From positions 3,646 through 10,324 of the forward strand of contig DPAW01000124.1 in the NCBI GenBank assembly GCA_003517285.1: 6,679 nucleotides of DNA, read 5' to 3'. The notes under the pieces were generated by a model. The model saw nothing but the letters and a program-made list of their open reading frames with translations. It had not been told where the DNA came from and did no database searches. Positions 5,895-6,679 of this stretch are shown in pieces (the first letter of the stretch is position 1; every line of letters begins with the position of its first letter). The DNA comes from Verrucomicrobiales bacterium. Its GTDB lineage: Bacteria > Verrucomicrobiota > Verrucomicrobiia > Limisphaerales > UBA1100. The position numbers and the translations under genes were made by a program.

Positions 5895-6679
5895 GTGCAG
5901 ATTGAGAGCCTAAAGCTTTTTTGCGACTTGGCAGAAACTACGAGTTTTACCAAGGCCGCCAAGATCAACGGTGTCACTCAATCGGCCGTCAGCCAGCAGA
6001 TATCCTCGCTGGAGACCAAATTCGAGGCCGTGCTTATTGAGAGGAGCAAAAAAAAATTCACCCTCACCAAGGAAGGCAATACTCTCTACAAATACAGCAA
6101 GCAGATCGTCCAGACCTACGACGAGCTGCGCCACAAGATTCAGGAAATTCAAAATGTCGTCACCGGCACCATCAAGGTAGTGACAATCTACAGCATCGGT
6201 CTTCACGAACTCCCGCCGTACCTCAAAAAATTTCTGAAGAAACACCCCACCGTCAATGTGTCCGTGGAATATCGACGGGCGACGCAATTGTATGAGGACA
6301 TCGTCACCGGCATGGCGGACATCGGATTGGTGGCCTATCCGCAAAGAGATCCACGCCTGCAGGTCACCTCATTGGCCGAGGATATGTTGGTGCTCATTTG
6401 CCACCCCGATCACCCGTTAGCGCAGCAACCCAAAGTGAAACTCTCGGAAATTGCCTCGCATAAATTCATCGCCTTTGAGCCAGACATCCCCACGCGCCGT
6501 GCGATTGATAAGATTTTGCGCGACCGCAATGTGGATGTGGATCACGCTATGGAGTTCGACAACATCGAGACGGTCAAACGAGCCGTGGAAATCGACGCTG
6601 GCATTTCCATTGTCCCGCGCAGCCCAGTGGCTCAGGAAGTCGCCAAGAAAACCATCGCCATGGTGGAGATTGAGGACGA
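5895..6679 (+). CDS. LysR-family transcriptional regulator (3' end beyond window)
   Basis: The frame is open from GTG 5895 to the right edge, giving 261 residues of a family usually about 290-300 long, so roughly the last 30-40 are missing. It starts VQIESLKLFCDLAETTSFTK. An N-terminal winged helix-turn-helix (about 1-60) includes AAKINGVTQSAVSQQISSLE (21-40) and wing residues ERSKKKFTLTKEG (49-61). A linker helix (about 62-88) follows. The periplasmic-binding-protein-like effector domain (from about 91) contains GTIKVVTIYSIGLHELPPYL (91-110) and DIGLVAYP (142-149). An in-frame TGA at 5880-5882 leaves GTG as the only standard start; no Shine-Dalgarno is visible. It lies 30 nt after cdd on the same strand, so it may be co-transcribed with the salvage genes. 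The effector and targets are unknown; the C-terminal domain resembles CysB/CbbR-like regulators only generally. Confidence 0.95.
   Translation, partial: MQIESLKLFCDLAETTSFTKAAKINGVTQSAVSQQISSLETKFEAVLIERSKKKFTLTKEGNTLYKYSKQIVQTYDELRHKIQEIQNVVTGTIKVVTIYSIGLHELPPYLKKFLKKHPTVNVSVEYRRATQLYEDIVTGMADIGLVAYPQRDPRLQVTSLAEDMLVLICHPDHPLAQQPKVKLSEIASHKFIAFEPDIPTRRAIDKILRDRNVDVDHAMEFDNIETVKRAVEIDAGISIVPRSPVAQEVAKKTIAMVEIED
6048..6056 (+). repeat. Nine-base A homopolymer inside lysR
   Basis: Nine consecutive A residues encode the Lys-Lys-Lys of the DNA-binding wing (residues 52-54). It is the longest single-base run noticed in the window and a potential site of replication or transcriptional slippage, or of sequencing error. 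The frame is intact on both sides here. Confidence 0.8.

Noticed and set aside
5910..6344. Minus-strand open frame of 144 codons opposite lysR
   Set aside because: The plus strand encodes a clear LysR HTH and effector domain; the antisense product shows no family features.
1..6679. Mobile elements, CRISPR arrays, tRNA or rRNA genes
   Set aside because: No terminal inverted repeats, transposase motifs, regularly spaced repeats or tRNA-like folds were seen, and nearly all bases lie in recognisable protein genes.

Overview
This is a gene-dense stretch of bacterial chromosome with about eight complete or near-complete protein genes, plus what looks like the first three codons of a ninth. No RNA genes, insertion sequences, prophage genes, CRISPR arrays or long repeats were seen, and no intergenic gap exceeds about 70 bases. 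Moderately high GC, the style of the proteins (especially the LysR regulator and the MoeB-rhodanese fusion) and the nusB-PHP-ftsY-ribD order suggest a Verrucomicrobiota-like bacterium, perhaps Pedosphaera-related. That placement is inference from memory of family style, not a search result.

Minus-strand block (about 4593 down to 1). Read in the direction of transcription, the order is a MoeB-type adenylyltransferase with a C-terminal rhodanese domain, nusB, a PHP-domain metal-dependent phosphoesterase, ftsY, ribD, and probably the start of riboflavin synthase (ribE) at the window edge. Junctions are very tight: 68 nt, a 1-nt TGATG overlap, 1 nt, 8 nt and 9 nt. This looks like one housekeeping operon joining sulfur-carrier activation, transcription antitermination, nucleotide or RNA-end hydrolysis, membrane protein targeting and riboflavin synthesis.

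Plus-strand block (about 4637 to the right edge). A trimeric-type purine nucleoside phosphorylase overlaps a homotetrameric-type cytidine deaminase by 8 nt, forming a nucleoside-salvage pair. A LysR-family regulator starts 30 nt later with GTG and runs off the window. The two blocks diverge from a region of about 43 bp that carries an imperfect inverted repeat. Start choice here is ambiguous, because the longer versions of both divergent genes would overlap each other.

Overall this is a core-metabolism region. I see no convincing new defence, mobile or secretion system. The points worth a second look are the divergent start region, the makeup of the mixed operon, the unassigned PHP protein, a 9-base A-run inside the LysR DNA-binding domain, and the position of the LysR gene downstream of, not divergent from, the salvage genes.
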